From Variovorax sp. J22G73 (GTDB lineage Bacteria; Pseudomonadota; Gammaproteobacteria; Burkholderiales; Burkholderiaceae_C), in the NCBI RefSeq assembly GCF_030317035.1, contig NZ_JASZYK010000001.1:62001-126000 (forward strand): a stretch of 64,000 nt of DNA. The letters are read 5' to 3'. Positions 36,663 to 45,267 of this stretch are shown piece after piece. Position 1 is the stretch's first letter. Each line of letters starts with the position of its first letter. A model generated the notes under the pieces. That model was not told the DNA's origin. It saw only the letters and a list, made by a program, of their open reading frames with translations, and made no database searches. The position numbers and the translations under genes were made by a program.

Positions 36663-37691
36663 CTACTCCAGCGTCATGTGCGACGCGGTGACGATCTGCG
36701 CCATGCGCGCGCGCTCTTCCACCAGGAATTTCTCGAACTCCGCGCGCGCCAGCAGCATGGGTTGCGCGCCGCCGCGTTCGGTGGTCGCGATCAGGTCGGC
36801 GTCTTCCTTGTAAGCGCGCACGGTCACGTCCGCGATGCGGTCGAGCACGGCCGCCGGCGTGCCCTTGGGCGCGAAGATGCCGCCCCAGTGCTGCATGAGG
36901 ATGGTCGGAAAACCTTGCTCCACCGTTGTCGGCACCTGCTTCATGGGGCCGGTGCGTTCGCGCGCGGTGAGCGCCAGCGCATGCAACCTGCCCGACTGCA
37001 CGAACGCGGAGACCCCGATGGGCGCTTCGGACGCCAGGTCGACCTCGCCGCCGACGATGGCGTTCACCGTCTGCGAGCCGCTCTTGTAGTGCACCAGCGT
37101 CACCGGCACGCCGAGCGCGGCCTCCACCATTTCCGCCACGAAGTGCCCCGTGCTGCCGCTGCCCGCGGTGCCGAAGTTCAGCCGCCCCTTGGTGCGCGCC
37201 CAGGCCTGCAGCTCCTTCAGGTTCCTGGCCGGCACGCTCGCGTTGGTGACCAGCACCGAAGGCGCGCTGCTGGTGCCCACCACCGGCACCAGGTCGGTCT
37301 CGGCATAGGGCATCTTCGGGCGCAGCAGCGCATTGGCGATGGCGCCGTTGCCGGCCGACAGCCAGGTGTAGCCGTCGGGCGCGGCCTTGGCCACGTACTC
37401 GCTGCCGATGATGCCGCCGGCGCCGGGCCGGTTGTCCACGATGAGGCTCTGGTTCAGCCGCTTGCCCAGCGCCTGCGCCATCGCACGCACGTTGGTGTCG
37501 CCGGGGCCGCCGGCGGAAAACGGCAGCACCAGCCGGATGGGCTTGGCCGCGGGCCAGGGGTCTTGCGCGCGGGCGGGCAGGGCGGTGGCGCCGGCGAGCG
37601 CGAGCAGGCCCAGCGAGAAGGCGCGGCGGTCGAGCAATGCGGATGCGGATACGGATGCGTGAGTTGATGCGTGCGCTGATGTGTGCGTCAT
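36663..37691 (-). CDS. Bug-type periplasmic solute receptor (1 of 3)
   Basis: A 342-residue tripartite tricarboxylate receptor (Bug) protein. A long N-terminus with His/Ala/Ser repeats precedes a twin-arginine-like signal (DRRAFSLGLLALAG) ending in ARA. Bug motifs are IRLVLPFSAGGPGDT, IVDNRPGAGGIIGSEYVAKA, APDGYTWL and GVPVTLVHYKSGSQ. Such proteins bind small carboxylates. No TctA or TctB membrane genes are in the window, so the partner must be encoded elsewhere or the protein acts as a sensor. It is the last gene of the operon starting at 46182. Confidence 0.88.
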   Translation of the reverse strand: MTHTSAHASTHASVSASALLDRRAFSLGLLALAGATALPARAQDPWPAAKPIRLVLPFSAGGPGDTNVRAMAQALGKRLNQSLIVDNRPGAGGIIGSEYVAKAAPDGYTWLSAGNGAIANALLRPKMPYAETDLVPVVGTSSAPSVLVTNASVPARNLKELQAWARTKGRLNFGTAGSGSTGHFVAEMVEAALGVPVTLVHYKSGSQTVNAIVGGEVDLASEAPIGVSAFVQSGRLHALALTARERTGPMKQVPTTVEQGFPTILMQHWGGIFAPKGTPAAVLDRIADVTVRAYKEDADLIATTERGGAQPMLLARAEFEKFLVEERARMAQIVTASHMTLE

Positions 37692-37727
37692 GGTGTCTTG
37701 TCTCCTTCGTTCGTTGCGAGGTCGGCG

Positions 37728-39212
37728 TCAGTCGAAGGCCGCGGCCACGGGCGGCGCCAGCAGAGCGAGCAACTCGCGCACGTCGGGCAGGTCTTCGATG
37801 CCGCGCACCATGTCCTCGATGGCTTGCTGCCGGCCGCGCTCAATCAATCCGTCGGTCAGCGTGCGGTACTTGGCCGCGACCTCGTCGTTGTCTTGCGGCG
37901 ACTCGATGGCGCGCGAGGTGTCGCGGTCGACCTGGATGCGCTGCCCGTCGGTGAACGTGACCACCAACCGCACGCGCCCGCGCTTGAGCGGCCCGCCCGC
38001 GTCGAACTCGGGCTGGTGGCGCACCTCGATGCGCGGAATCAGCGCCCACACGTCGTCGGCGTCGATGCGCGCGGGCGCGAACTGCTTCACCATCGCCTCG
38101 CCGTCGAGCACCGCCACGGCCAGCGCGTAGCCGATGTTCATCTGCGCGCCGATGGGCGTCAGCGGCCGCTCGGGCACCCACCAGCCGTGGTGGTACACCG
38201 CGTGGCTCACCTCGACCTCGATGCGCGCGATCTCGCCGGGCACCAGCTTGCGCTGCGCGCCCGCGTCGAAGAGCGCATCGAGCGGCGAGTGGATGCCGCC
38301 CATGGCCGCGTAGGGCTTGATGACGATGCGCTCCACCTCCCAGCGGTCGCCCAGCGCCTCGGTGATCTTCGAGGCGTCGGGGTCGTGGCCCTCGCCGAAG
38401 GTGGAAAGAAAGCCGCCGTACTCGCGCTCGAACACCCGCTTGATGCCCGTGTAGCCGCCTTCGGCCAGCACCGCCGCGTAGAGCCCGTTGCGCGCCGAGA
38501 AGCCGTGGTGCATGCGCTTGCACATGGCCTCGTACTGCGCGGCCATGAGCCCGGCCGACTGCGTGCCCGCGAGGCCCAGCGCGTCTTCGAAGCGCGCCGG
38601 GTCCAGCCCCAGCAGCTTGCCGACCGCCGCGGCCGCCGCGTGCGTGCCGAACACGGAGCCCGAGTGCCAGCCGCGCGACAGCATCTGCGCGCCGTGCAGC
38701 GCCATGCCCACGCGCGGGCCGACTTCGTAGCCCGCGAGCGCGGCCTCGAGAAACTGCCGGCCGCTGACCTTCAGGTCGCCCTCCGAGGCGGCCCACAGCG
38801 CGGGCAGCACGATCGACGCGCTGTGCAGCGGGCCCAGCGGGTGGTAGTCGTCCAGCTCGAAGCCCTGGATGAAGGTGCCGTTGAGCAGCGCCGCGCCCGG
38901 CGCGCTGGTGCGCGCGCCCCAGCCGACGATGGTGCGGTCGCCGCGGCCTTCGAACTTCTGCACGATCTGCGCCGCCGTGCGCGACCACGGCAGCTGCGCG
39001 CCGACGATGGCGCAGGCAATGCCGTCGAGCGTGAGCGCCTTGGCGCGTTCGCGCGCGGAGGCGGGCGCGGTGTCGAGGTGGAAGTCGGCGAGCCAGTGGG
39101 CGAGGCGGCCGGTGGGGCCTTTGGGGTCAGTGGCGTCGGTGGCGTCGGTTGCGTGGGCGCCGTCGGACGTGTTCGTGCCGTTCTTGGCCAGGGCCGGGGA
39201 TTTGCTTTGCAT
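37728..39212 (-). CDS. MmgE/PrpD-family protein
   Basis: A 494-residue member of the 2-methylcitrate dehydratase (PrpD)/MmgE family. After a low-complexity start with TDATDATD repeats, the core runs from GRLAHWLADF. LNGTFIQGFELDDYHPLGPLHSAS, GYEVGPRVGMALHG, HSGSVFGTHAAAAA and KRMHHGFSARNG are typical. PrpD dehydrates 2-methylcitrate; distant members act on other tricarboxylates such as citrate or iminodisuccinate. ATG 39212 is chosen over upstream starts that run into the neighbouring gene. Substrate unknown, probably a branched carboxylate of this operon's pathway. Confidence 0.87.
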   Translation of the reverse strand: MQSKSPALAKNGTNTSDGAHATDATDATDPKGPTGRLAHWLADFHLDTAPASARERAKALTLDGIACAIVGAQLPWSRTAAQIVQKFEGRGDRTIVGWGARTSAPGAALLNGTFIQGFELDDYHPLGPLHSASIVLPALWAASEGDLKVSGRQFLEAALAGYEVGPRVGMALHGAQMLSRGWHSGSVFGTHAAAAAVGKLLGLDPARFEDALGLAGTQSAGLMAAQYEAMCKRMHHGFSARNGLYAAVLAEGGYTGIKRVFEREYGGFLSTFGEGHDPDASKITEALGDRWEVERIVIKPYAAMGGIHSPLDALFDAGAQRKLVPGEIARIEVEVSHAVYHHGWWVPERPLTPIGAQMNIGYALAVAVLDGEAMVKQFAPARIDADDVWALIPRIEVRHQPEFDAGGPLKRGRVRLVVTFTDGQRIQVDRDTSRAIESPQDNDEVAAKYRTLTDGLIERGRQQAIEDMVRGIEDLPDVRELLALLAPPVAAAFD

Positions 39213-39229
39213 GAGATGGCTCCGTTCAG

Positions 39230-40228
39230 TCAATCGATCTGGACATGGCCGTCCGTCACGGCCTTGCCCCACTTCGTCACTTCGGTCCGCAGGAAGGCCG
39301 CGAAGTGGGCGGACGAGTCCACCGACACCTCGGAGCCGATGGCGCGCGTGGCCTCCTGCAGTTCGGGGCTGGCCGCGGCGCGGTGGATGGCCGCGTTCAG
39401 CGCCTCCACCGTGGCCGGCGGCGTGCCGGCCGGCGCCAGAAAGCCGACCCATGAATTCACATCGAAGCCCTTGAGGCCCTGCTCGTCCAGTGTCGGCAGC
39501 GCGGGCAACTGCGGGTTGCGCTTCAGCCCCGAGATGGCCAGTGCCTTCAGCTTGCCCGACTTGACGTGCGGCAGCACCGAGGGCACCGCGTCGAACATGA
39601 GTGACACCTGGCCGCCCATCAGGTCGTTCAGCGCCGCGGGCGAACCCTTGTAGGGAATGTGGTTGAGCCGGATGCCGGCCTGCGCCTGGAACATTTCCAT
39701 CGCCAGGTGCGCGGTGATGCCGTTGCCGCCCGAGCCGAAGTCGACCTTGCCGGGCCGCGCCTTGGCGTAGGCGACCAGTTCCTTCACGTCGTTCGCGGGG
39801 AATGACGGATTGGCCACCAGCAGCAGCGGGCCCATGCTGACCATCGACACCGGCGCGAAGTCCTTCAGCGTGTCGTAGGGCAGCTTCTTGTACAGCGTGG
39901 GGTTGATGGCCATCTGCCCCAGCGTGCCGAGCAGCAGGGTGCTGCCGTCGGGCGCGCTGCGTTTCACCTCCTGCGCGCCGAGGCTGCCGTTGGCGCCCGC
40001 GCGGTTGTCGACGTACACCGGCCGGCCCAGCTCCCTGGTGAGCGCGGCGGCGTAGTTGCGCGCGATGATGTCCACCGTCTGGCCGGCGGGGTAGCCGACC
40101 ACGATGCGGAGTGGCTTGTCGGGCTTGTCGGAAAGGGCGCCCTGTGCAAAGGCCGGGGTGGTGGCAGCCGCCGAGGCTGCCGCGAGGCAGAACGCGGCGA
40201 GCGTGCGCCGCGAGAACGTCGTGTTCAT
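39230..40228 (-). CDS. Bug-type periplasmic solute receptor (2 of 3)
   Basis: A 332-residue Bug receptor with a signal peptide ending at AFA (about residue 28). Motifs: LRIVVGYPAGQTVDIIARNYA, VYVDNRAGANGSLGAQEV, APDGSTLLLGT and IRLNHIPYKGSPAALNDLMGGQ. ATG 40228 overlaps the stop of the PrpF-like gene (ATGA), so receptor and isomerase are co-translated, which ties this receptor to the isomerase's substrate family. Confidence 0.9.
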   Translation of the reverse strand: MNTTFSRRTLAAFCLAAASAAATTPAFAQGALSDKPDKPLRIVVGYPAGQTVDIIARNYAAALTRELGRPVYVDNRAGANGSLGAQEVKRSAPDGSTLLLGTLGQMAINPTLYKKLPYDTLKDFAPVSMVSMGPLLLVANPSFPANDVKELVAYAKARPGKVDFGSGGNGITAHLAMEMFQAQAGIRLNHIPYKGSPAALNDLMGGQVSLMFDAVPSVLPHVKSGKLKALAISGLKRNPQLPALPTLDEQGLKGFDVNSWVGFLAPAGTPPATVEALNAAIHRAAASPELQEATRAIGSEVSVDSSAHFAAFLRTEVTKWGKAVTDGHVQID

Positions 40229-41397
40229 GCGTGTTCCTCCACGGGCACGTAGACCTCGCCCGCCATCAGCCGGCGTGCGGTGCGTGTGAGGCCCAGCGCC
40301 GAGAAGCGGGTGTGCGCCGGGTCGCCGGACGCTTCGGCCACCACTTTCACTTCCATCACGCCCAGTGGATGGCCGATGCGCAGCGTGTCGGTGGCCGCGC
40401 GCGCCGCGCCGACGGCCTGGTGCACGGTGGAGCCCGGCACGCGCGAGGCGGCGGCCGTGCACATCGAGCCGGTGCCGGCCATGCTGTCGTGGCACTTGCC
40501 CAGGAACACGAGGCGCGCGCGCAGGTCCATGTCGGCCGCTGCCTGCATCTCGCCGTTGACGTCCACGTAGTCGGCCGGCGGCGCGACGATCACCGCCAGC
40601 GGCAGGCCAGGCAGGTGCACCTCGCGCCAGTCGGCGTACAGGCCGATGCGCTCGCCCATCTTCGACTGGATCTCGCCCAGTGTCTCGATGAGTGCGCGGT
40701 CGGCGCTGATGGCATCGGGCAGCTCGCTCCCGCTCATGCCGAGCGATGGCGCCGCGATGAACACGCAGGGGTTGGCCGTGTCGCACAGCGAGACCTCGAT
40801 GCGGCGGCCGTCCTCGAGCACCACCGTGTCCACCGCCTGGCCGGTGGGCAGCAGCCGGCCGGTCTTGGCGCCCACGGTGCCCGCGTAGTCCATGAGGATC
40901 TCCGCGCCCGTGCCCGGCACGCCGGGAATGGCGCAGTCGCCGTGCACGCGGGCCTTGCCGTGCTTCACCTGCACCTTCGAGACCAGCAGCTTGCCGGTGT
41001 TGGTGTTGAAGATGCGCACGGTGGTCATGGGCTCGACCGCCTCGACCAACCCTTCGTCGATGGCGAAAGGCGCCACGGCCGAGGAGATGTTGCCGCAGTT
41101 GGCGTCGTAGCCGACGCCGTCGCGCTCCACGTCGACCTGCGCGAAGGTGTAGTCGATGTCGGCGTCGTCGCGCGCGGAGCGCTGGATGATCGCGACCTTC
41201 GAGGTCACGAGCCGCGAGCCGCCCATGCCGTCGATCTGCAGCACATCGGGCGTGCCCATCGCGCGCTTGAGCAGGCGGTCGCGCGCGGGGCCCGCGGGCG
41301 GCACGTCGCGCTCGTGGAAGAACAGTGCCTTGCTGGTACCGCCGCGCATCAGCACGCAGCGAACGCCGACCTGTTCGGTCTCGGAAATGGAAGCCAT
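40225..41397 (-). CDS. PrpF-family isomerase, candidate methylitaconate delta-isomerase
   Basis: A 390-residue protein of the PrpF / 4-oxalomesaconate tautomerase / methylitaconate delta-isomerase (Mii) family, which has the diaminopimelate-epimerase fold. Conserved MRGGTSK is at residues 17-23, a Lys in LVTSK at 67 and Cys101 in DANCGN. These enzymes move double bonds or change cis/trans geometry in unsaturated di- and tricarboxylates. With LeuCD-like and isocitrate-lyase-like genes in the same operon, a Mii-type reaction (3-methylitaconate to dimethylmaleate) is attractive but unproven. The alternative is 4-oxalomesaconate or 2-methylaconitate isomerisation. Confidence 0.87.
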   Translation of the reverse strand: MASISETEQVGVRCVLMRGGTSKALFFHERDVPPAGPARDRLLKRAMGTPDVLQIDGMGGSRLVTSKVAIIQRSARDDADIDYTFAQVDVERDGVGYDANCGNISSAVAPFAIDEGLVEAVEPMTTVRIFNTNTGKLLVSKVQVKHGKARVHGDCAIPGVPGTGAEILMDYAGTVGAKTGRLLPTGQAVDTVVLEDGRRIEVSLCDTANPCVFIAAPSLGMSGSELPDAISADRALIETLGEIQSKMGERIGLYADWREVHLPGLPLAVIVAPPADYVDVNGEMQAAADMDLRARLVFLGKCHDSMAGTGSMCTAAASRVPGSTVHQAVGAARAATDTLRIGHPLGVMEVKVVAEASGDPAHTRFSALGLTRTARRLMAGEVYVPVEEHA

Positions 41398-41530
41398 GGT
41401 CTTGCTCCTTGGGCATGAAAGGCCGGCGGGCGCGGCGGGTGCAGCGGGTGTGCGGGTGTTCGGGGCCCGGGCCAGGAAACAGAGAGGGAAAGAGGGGGAA
41501 AAGAGCAGCGAGGAAAGCGGGCGGCTTGCC

Positions 41531-42523
41531 CTATTCGAGCGGATAGAGCTTCACGAGCGCCGCCATGCGCTCGCTTTCCTCGCGCACCTGCGCGGCGAAG
41601 GCGGCGGGCGAGTTCACCACCGGTTCGGCGCCGGCAGAGGCGATGGTCTTGCGCACGTCGGCGTCCTTCACCGCCTCGTGCAGCGCCGCGACGATGCCTT
41701 GCGTGACGTTGGGCGGCGTGCCCTTGGGCGCGAACAGGCCGAACCACGTCACCGACTGGAACTGCGGGTAGCCGGCCTCGGCGGTGGTCGGCACCTCGGG
41801 CAGCGCGGCGGCGCGCCTGGGCCCCTGCGTGGCCAGGATCTTCAGCGTGCCGGCCTTGTAGTGCGGCAGCGCGGCGGTGATGCCGGTGAACGCCATGTTG
41901 ACGTTGTTGGCGATCATGTCCGTCACGATGGCGCCGGTGCCGCGGTAGTTCACGACGATCAGGTTCGGCAGCCCCGCCTCCGCAGCCAGCTGCTTGGCCG
42001 ACACGCGCGCCAGCGATTCGCCGGTGGCCAGCGAGCAGGGCTGCGCGGCGGTCTTGCAGTACTGCACGAACTCGCCGAAGGTCTTCACCGGCAGCTTGGC
42101 GCTCACCACCACCGCCGCGGGCGACATCGACACGGCCGTCACCGGCTCCAGCCGCGCGAGCGGGTCGATGCCCTTCAGGCCCGGCGTGTACTTGGTGATG
42201 ACGATGGACGGCACCTGCAGCACGAGCGTGTAGCCGTCGGGCTTGGCCTCCATCACGCGCCGCGTGCCGATGAGGCCGTCGGCGCCGGGCATGTTCTCCA
42301 CGATCACGGGCTGGCCCCAGATCACGCCGAGCTGCTTGGACACCGCGCGCGCCGTGGCGTCGGTGCCGCCGCCGGCGGCGTAGGGCACGACGAGCGTCAC
42401 GGGGCGGTCGGGGTGCCAGGCGGCCTGCGCGAACGCGGGCGGCGCGAGTGCGCAGAGCGCGACTGCGGCAAGGGCGCAAAGGACGGGTGGTGGCTTGTGC
42501 TTCTTGAAGCGTTCGAGGGGCAT
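41531..42523 (-). CDS. Bug-type periplasmic solute receptor (3 of 3)
   Basis: A 330-residue Bug receptor. A basic start (RFKKHKPPP) and hydrophobic signal end at AFA (about residue 32). Motifs: VTLVVPYAAGGGTDATARAVS, VIVENMPGADGLIGTRRVMEA, KPDGYTLVLQ and IVVNYRGTGAIVTDMIANNV. It lies 45 bp after the PEBP-family gene and 133 bp before the PrpF-like gene, in the same orientation. Carboxylate binding is expected from the family. Confidence 0.9.
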   Translation of the reverse strand: MPLERFKKHKPPPVLCALAAVALCALAPPAFAQAAWHPDRPVTLVVPYAAGGGTDATARAVSKQLGVIWGQPVIVENMPGADGLIGTRRVMEAKPDGYTLVLQVPSIVITKYTPGLKGIDPLARLEPVTAVSMSPAAVVVSAKLPVKTFGEFVQYCKTAAQPCSLATGESLARVSAKQLAAEAGLPNLIVVNYRGTGAIVTDMIANNVNMAFTGITAALPHYKAGTLKILATQGPRRAAALPEVPTTAEAGYPQFQSVTWFGLFAPKGTPPNVTQGIVAALHEAVKDADVRKTIASAGAEPVVNSPAAFAAQVREESERMAALVKLYPLE

Positions 42524-42568
42524 GTCGTCTCCGTTTTTTTGAATGAAATGAAAGCGGTGTCGCGCGCG

Positions 42569-43228
42569 TCAGGGCAGCGGCGCGACCGGGCGGCCGCGCC
42601 AGTCGCGGCGATACAGCCCGTCGCAACGCCCGCGCGCCAGCGCGTGCGCGCGCAGCCAGGGCAGCAGCGTGGTATCGCGCAGCAGGCCGGCCGGTGGCGG
42701 CGCATCGAGCGCCCAGAGCTGGAACACGTAGCGGTGCGGCCCGTGGCCGGGCAGCGGGCGCGGCCCGTCGTAGCCTTCGCGGCCGAGGCCGTTGGGTGCC
42801 AGCGTCACGCCGGCGGGCGCGTGGCCGGCGTTCAGCGCGCCTTCTGGCAGGGCATCGACCGAGCGCGGCCCCGATGCGAGCAGGTGCGTGATGGCGCGTG
42901 CCATCGGCACATCGGGGTCTTCGCACAGCAGCAGCCAGTGCGTGGCTTCGGGCGGCAGCGCATTCCATGCGAGCGCGGGCGAGCGGTTGTCGCCGACGCC
43001 TTCGCCGGCATGCCGCAGCGCCATCGCGCCGCCGTGCGCGAAGTCCGCGCTGCGCAGCGCGAGCGTGAGCGGCAGGCGCGCGAGCACCTCGTCGCTGCAC
43101 GCCAGGCTCGCGTTGCCCGCGTGCCGGCCGCGCGTGAGCAGGCCGGCCCACCGCAGCACCCACGGGTGGCGCTGCAGCGAGGTGGTTGCGGTGGTCGCGT
43201 TGGCCGCGTTGGCCCCGGTGGTGTTCAC
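42569..43228 (-). CDS. PEBP (YbhB/Raf kinase inhibitor-like) family protein
   Basis: A 219-residue protein starting at GTG 43228, whose codon overlaps the leuD-like stop (GTGA). The core has TLALRSADFAHGG, SPALAWNALPPEATHWLLLCEDPDVP and GYDGPRPLPGHGPHRYVFQLWAL, matching the phosphatidylethanolamine-binding protein fold with its ligand-pocket Asp-Pro-Asp and His residues. About 50 residues precede the core, without a clear signal peptide. Its role in a carboxylate-degradation operon is unknown. Confidence 0.82.
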   Translation of the reverse strand: MNTTGANAANATTATTSLQRHPWVLRWAGLLTRGRHAGNASLACSDEVLARLPLTLALRSADFAHGGAMALRHAGEGVGDNRSPALAWNALPPEATHWLLLCEDPDVPMARAITHLLASGPRSVDALPEGALNAGHAPAGVTLAPNGLGREGYDGPRPLPGHGPHRYVFQLWALDAPPPAGLLRDTTLLPWLRAHALARGRCDGLYRRDWRGRPVAPLP

Positions 43229-43860
43229 GCGAGCGCTCCTTGCGCCGCGGTGGGCCAGGCCCACGGGCGGCGTGCGCGGTCGGCCTGTTGCCATTCGCGA
43301 ATGAGCGCGTCGTCCTTCAGCGTGAGGCCGATGTCGTCCAGGCCGTGCAGCAGCGCTTCGCGGCGCAGCGGATCGATGTCGAAGGCCGACACGCCGCCGT
43401 CGGGCGCGGTGATGGTGCAGGCGTGCAGGTCGACCGTGACCGGCGCGCCGCCCGCGCACTGCGCGGCCAGCGCCTCGACCTGCGCGAGGGGCCAGCGCAC
43501 CGGCAGCACGCCGTTCTGGAAGCAGTTGTTGAAGAAGATGTCGCCGAAGCTGGGCGCGATCACGCAGCGAATGCCCAGCCCCATCAGCGCCCACACCGCG
43601 CCTTCGCGCGATGAGCCGCAGCCGAAGTTCTCCGCCGCCAGCAGCACCGGCGCGCGCTGGAAGGCCGGCTGGTTGAGCACGCATTGCGGGTCTTCGCTGC
43701 CGTCCGGCCGCAGGCGCAGGGCTTCGAATGCATAGGGGCCGAGCTGGTCGCGCTGGAACGCGGTGAGGCGCTCGATGCGCACGATGACGTCGGTGTCGAC
43801 GTTGGCGCGCATCAGCGGCGCGGCGGCGCCGGTGACGGTGGTGAAGGGAGTCATGGTCAT
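43225..43860 (-). CDS. LeuD-like aconitase-family small subunit
   Basis: A 211-residue swivel-domain subunit. It resembles 3-isopropylmalate dehydratase small subunit LeuD: ANVDTDVIVRIERLT near residue 25, ENFGCGSSREGAVWAL near 85 and APSFGDIFFNNCFQNGVLPV near 115. The ATG at 43860 overlaps the large-subunit stop (ATGA). The operon contains no leuB or leuA, and catabolic neighbours surround it, so leucine synthesis is less likely than hydration of an unsaturated dicarboxylate, for example as dimethylmaleate hydratase DmdB. Confidence 0.88.
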   Translation of the reverse strand: MTMTPFTTVTGAAAPLMRANVDTDVIVRIERLTAFQRDQLGPYAFEALRLRPDGSEDPQCVLNQPAFQRAPVLLAAENFGCGSSREGAVWALMGLGIRCVIAPSFGDIFFNNCFQNGVLPVRWPLAQVEALAAQCAGGAPVTVDLHACTITAPDGGVSAFDIDPLRREALLHGLDDIGLTLKDDALIREWQQADRARRPWAWPTAAQGALA

Positions 43861-45266
43861 GCCAGGGTCCTCACGTCGGTGATGCGGCCGGTGACCGCGG
43901 CGGCGGCGGCCATGGCGGGGCTCGCCAGGTGCGTGCGCGCGCCCGGCCCCTGCCGCCCGACGAAGTTGCGGTTGGAGGTGGACACGCAGCGCGCCTGCGG
44001 CGGCACCTGCTCGCCGTTGGCGGCCACGCACATGCTGCAACCCGGCTCGCGCCACTGGAAGCCCGCGGCCTCGAACACCTCGCGCAGGCCCTCGGCCTCG
44101 GCCGCGCGCTTCACGTTCTCCGAGCCGGGCACCACCCATGCGGTCACGCCCTGCGCCACGTGCCGGCCGCGCGCCACGTCGGCGGCGGCGCGCAGGTCGG
44201 GCAGGCGCGAGTTGGCGCACGAGCCGATGAAGACCCAGTCGACCGGCGTGCCCGCGATGGCCGCGCGCGGCGCGAGGCTCATGTAGGCCAGCGCGGCCTC
44301 GATGGCGCCGCGCGCCGCGTCGTCGGGCGCATCGAGCGGGTCGGCCGGGTCGGGCAAGTGGCCGTCGATGGCAATGGCGTCTTCCGGGCTGGTGCCCCAG
44401 GTGACGGTGGGCGCCACGGCGGCGGCGTCGATGGCTTCCTCGTGGTCGTACACCGCGCCGTCGTCGGATGCGAGCGACAGCCAGTGCGCGGCGGCCTCGT
44501 CGAAGGCCTCGCCGATCGGCGCGAAGGGGCGCCCGCGCACCCAGTCGACGGTGCGCTGGTCGGGCGCGATCAGCCCGAAGCGCGCGCCTAGCTCGACCGT
44601 GAGGTTGCACAGCGTGAGCCGCGCATCGACATCGAGCGCGCGCACCGCCTCGCCCGCGAATTCGATCGCATAGCCCACGCCCGCTGCCGCGCCGAGCCGG
44701 CCGATGATGTGCAGCGCCAGGTCTTTCGCGGTGACGCCCGCGCCGAGCACGCCGTCGCAGCGGATGCGCATGCGCCGTGGCTTTTGCTGCCGCAGGGTTT
44801 GCGTGGCCAGCGCGTGCGTGCTTTCCGACGAGCCCACGCCGAAGGCCAGTGCACCGAGGCCGCCGTTGGTGCAGGTGTGGCTGTCGCCGCAGATCACCGT
44901 GAGGCCGGGCAGCACGATGCCCAGCTCGGGCCCCATCACGTGCACGATGCCCTGGCCCGGCTGGCCGAGGTCGTAGAAGCGCACGCCCGATTTCGCGCTG
45001 AGGTCGCGCAGCGCGCCGTGCAGCCGGCCACCGAGTGGAAAGGTGCCGGGCGTGCGCCCGGGCTGGCTCGATGCGGCGTGGTCGGGCGTGGCGAAGTCCA
45101 GTTCGGGGTTGTGCAGCGGCAGGCCGCGCGCGGCCACCTCGGCCATCGCGGGCGGGCCGGAGAGGTCGTGCAGCAGGTGGCGGTCGATGTGCAGCAGCGC
45201 CCAGCCGTCGCCCAGCGTGCGCACCACGTGGGCGTCCCAGAGCTTGTCGAACAGGGTGCGGGGCAT
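43857..45266 (-). CDS. LeuC-like aconitase-family large subunit
   Basis: A 469-residue iron-sulfur hydratase subunit. The [4Fe-4S] ligands are in FIGSCANSR (Cys near 350) and GCSMC (Cys near 408 and 411). Other motifs are TLFDKLWDAHVV at the start, VICGDSHTCTNGGLGALAFGVGSSE and the C-terminal VSTSNRNFVGRQG. ATG 45266 lies one base after the stop of the lyase gene. With the LeuD-like subunit it forms a heterodimeric hydro-lyase. As argued in the findings, a DmdA-like role on dimethylmaleate fits the operon better than leucine biosynthesis. Confidence 0.9.
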   Translation of the reverse strand: MPRTLFDKLWDAHVVRTLGDGWALLHIDRHLLHDLSGPPAMAEVAARGLPLHNPELDFATPDHAASSQPGRTPGTFPLGGRLHGALRDLSAKSGVRFYDLGQPGQGIVHVMGPELGIVLPGLTVICGDSHTCTNGGLGALAFGVGSSESTHALATQTLRQQKPRRMRIRCDGVLGAGVTAKDLALHIIGRLGAAAGVGYAIEFAGEAVRALDVDARLTLCNLTVELGARFGLIAPDQRTVDWVRGRPFAPIGEAFDEAAAHWLSLASDDGAVYDHEEAIDAAAVAPTVTWGTSPEDAIAIDGHLPDPADPLDAPDDAARGAIEAALAYMSLAPRAAIAGTPVDWVFIGSCANSRLPDLRAAADVARGRHVAQGVTAWVVPGSENVKRAAEAEGLREVFEAAGFQWREPGCSMCVAANGEQVPPQARCVSTSNRNFVGRQGPGARTHLASPAMAAAAAVTGRITDVRTLA

Positions 45267-45267
45267 G

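Noticed and set aside
43225..45266. LeuC and LeuD as leucine biosynthesis enzymes.
   Set aside because: No leuA or leuB nearby, the operon is catabolic with receptors and a GntR regulator, and aconitase-type hydratases of this shape also serve other dicarboxylates. Not fully excluded.
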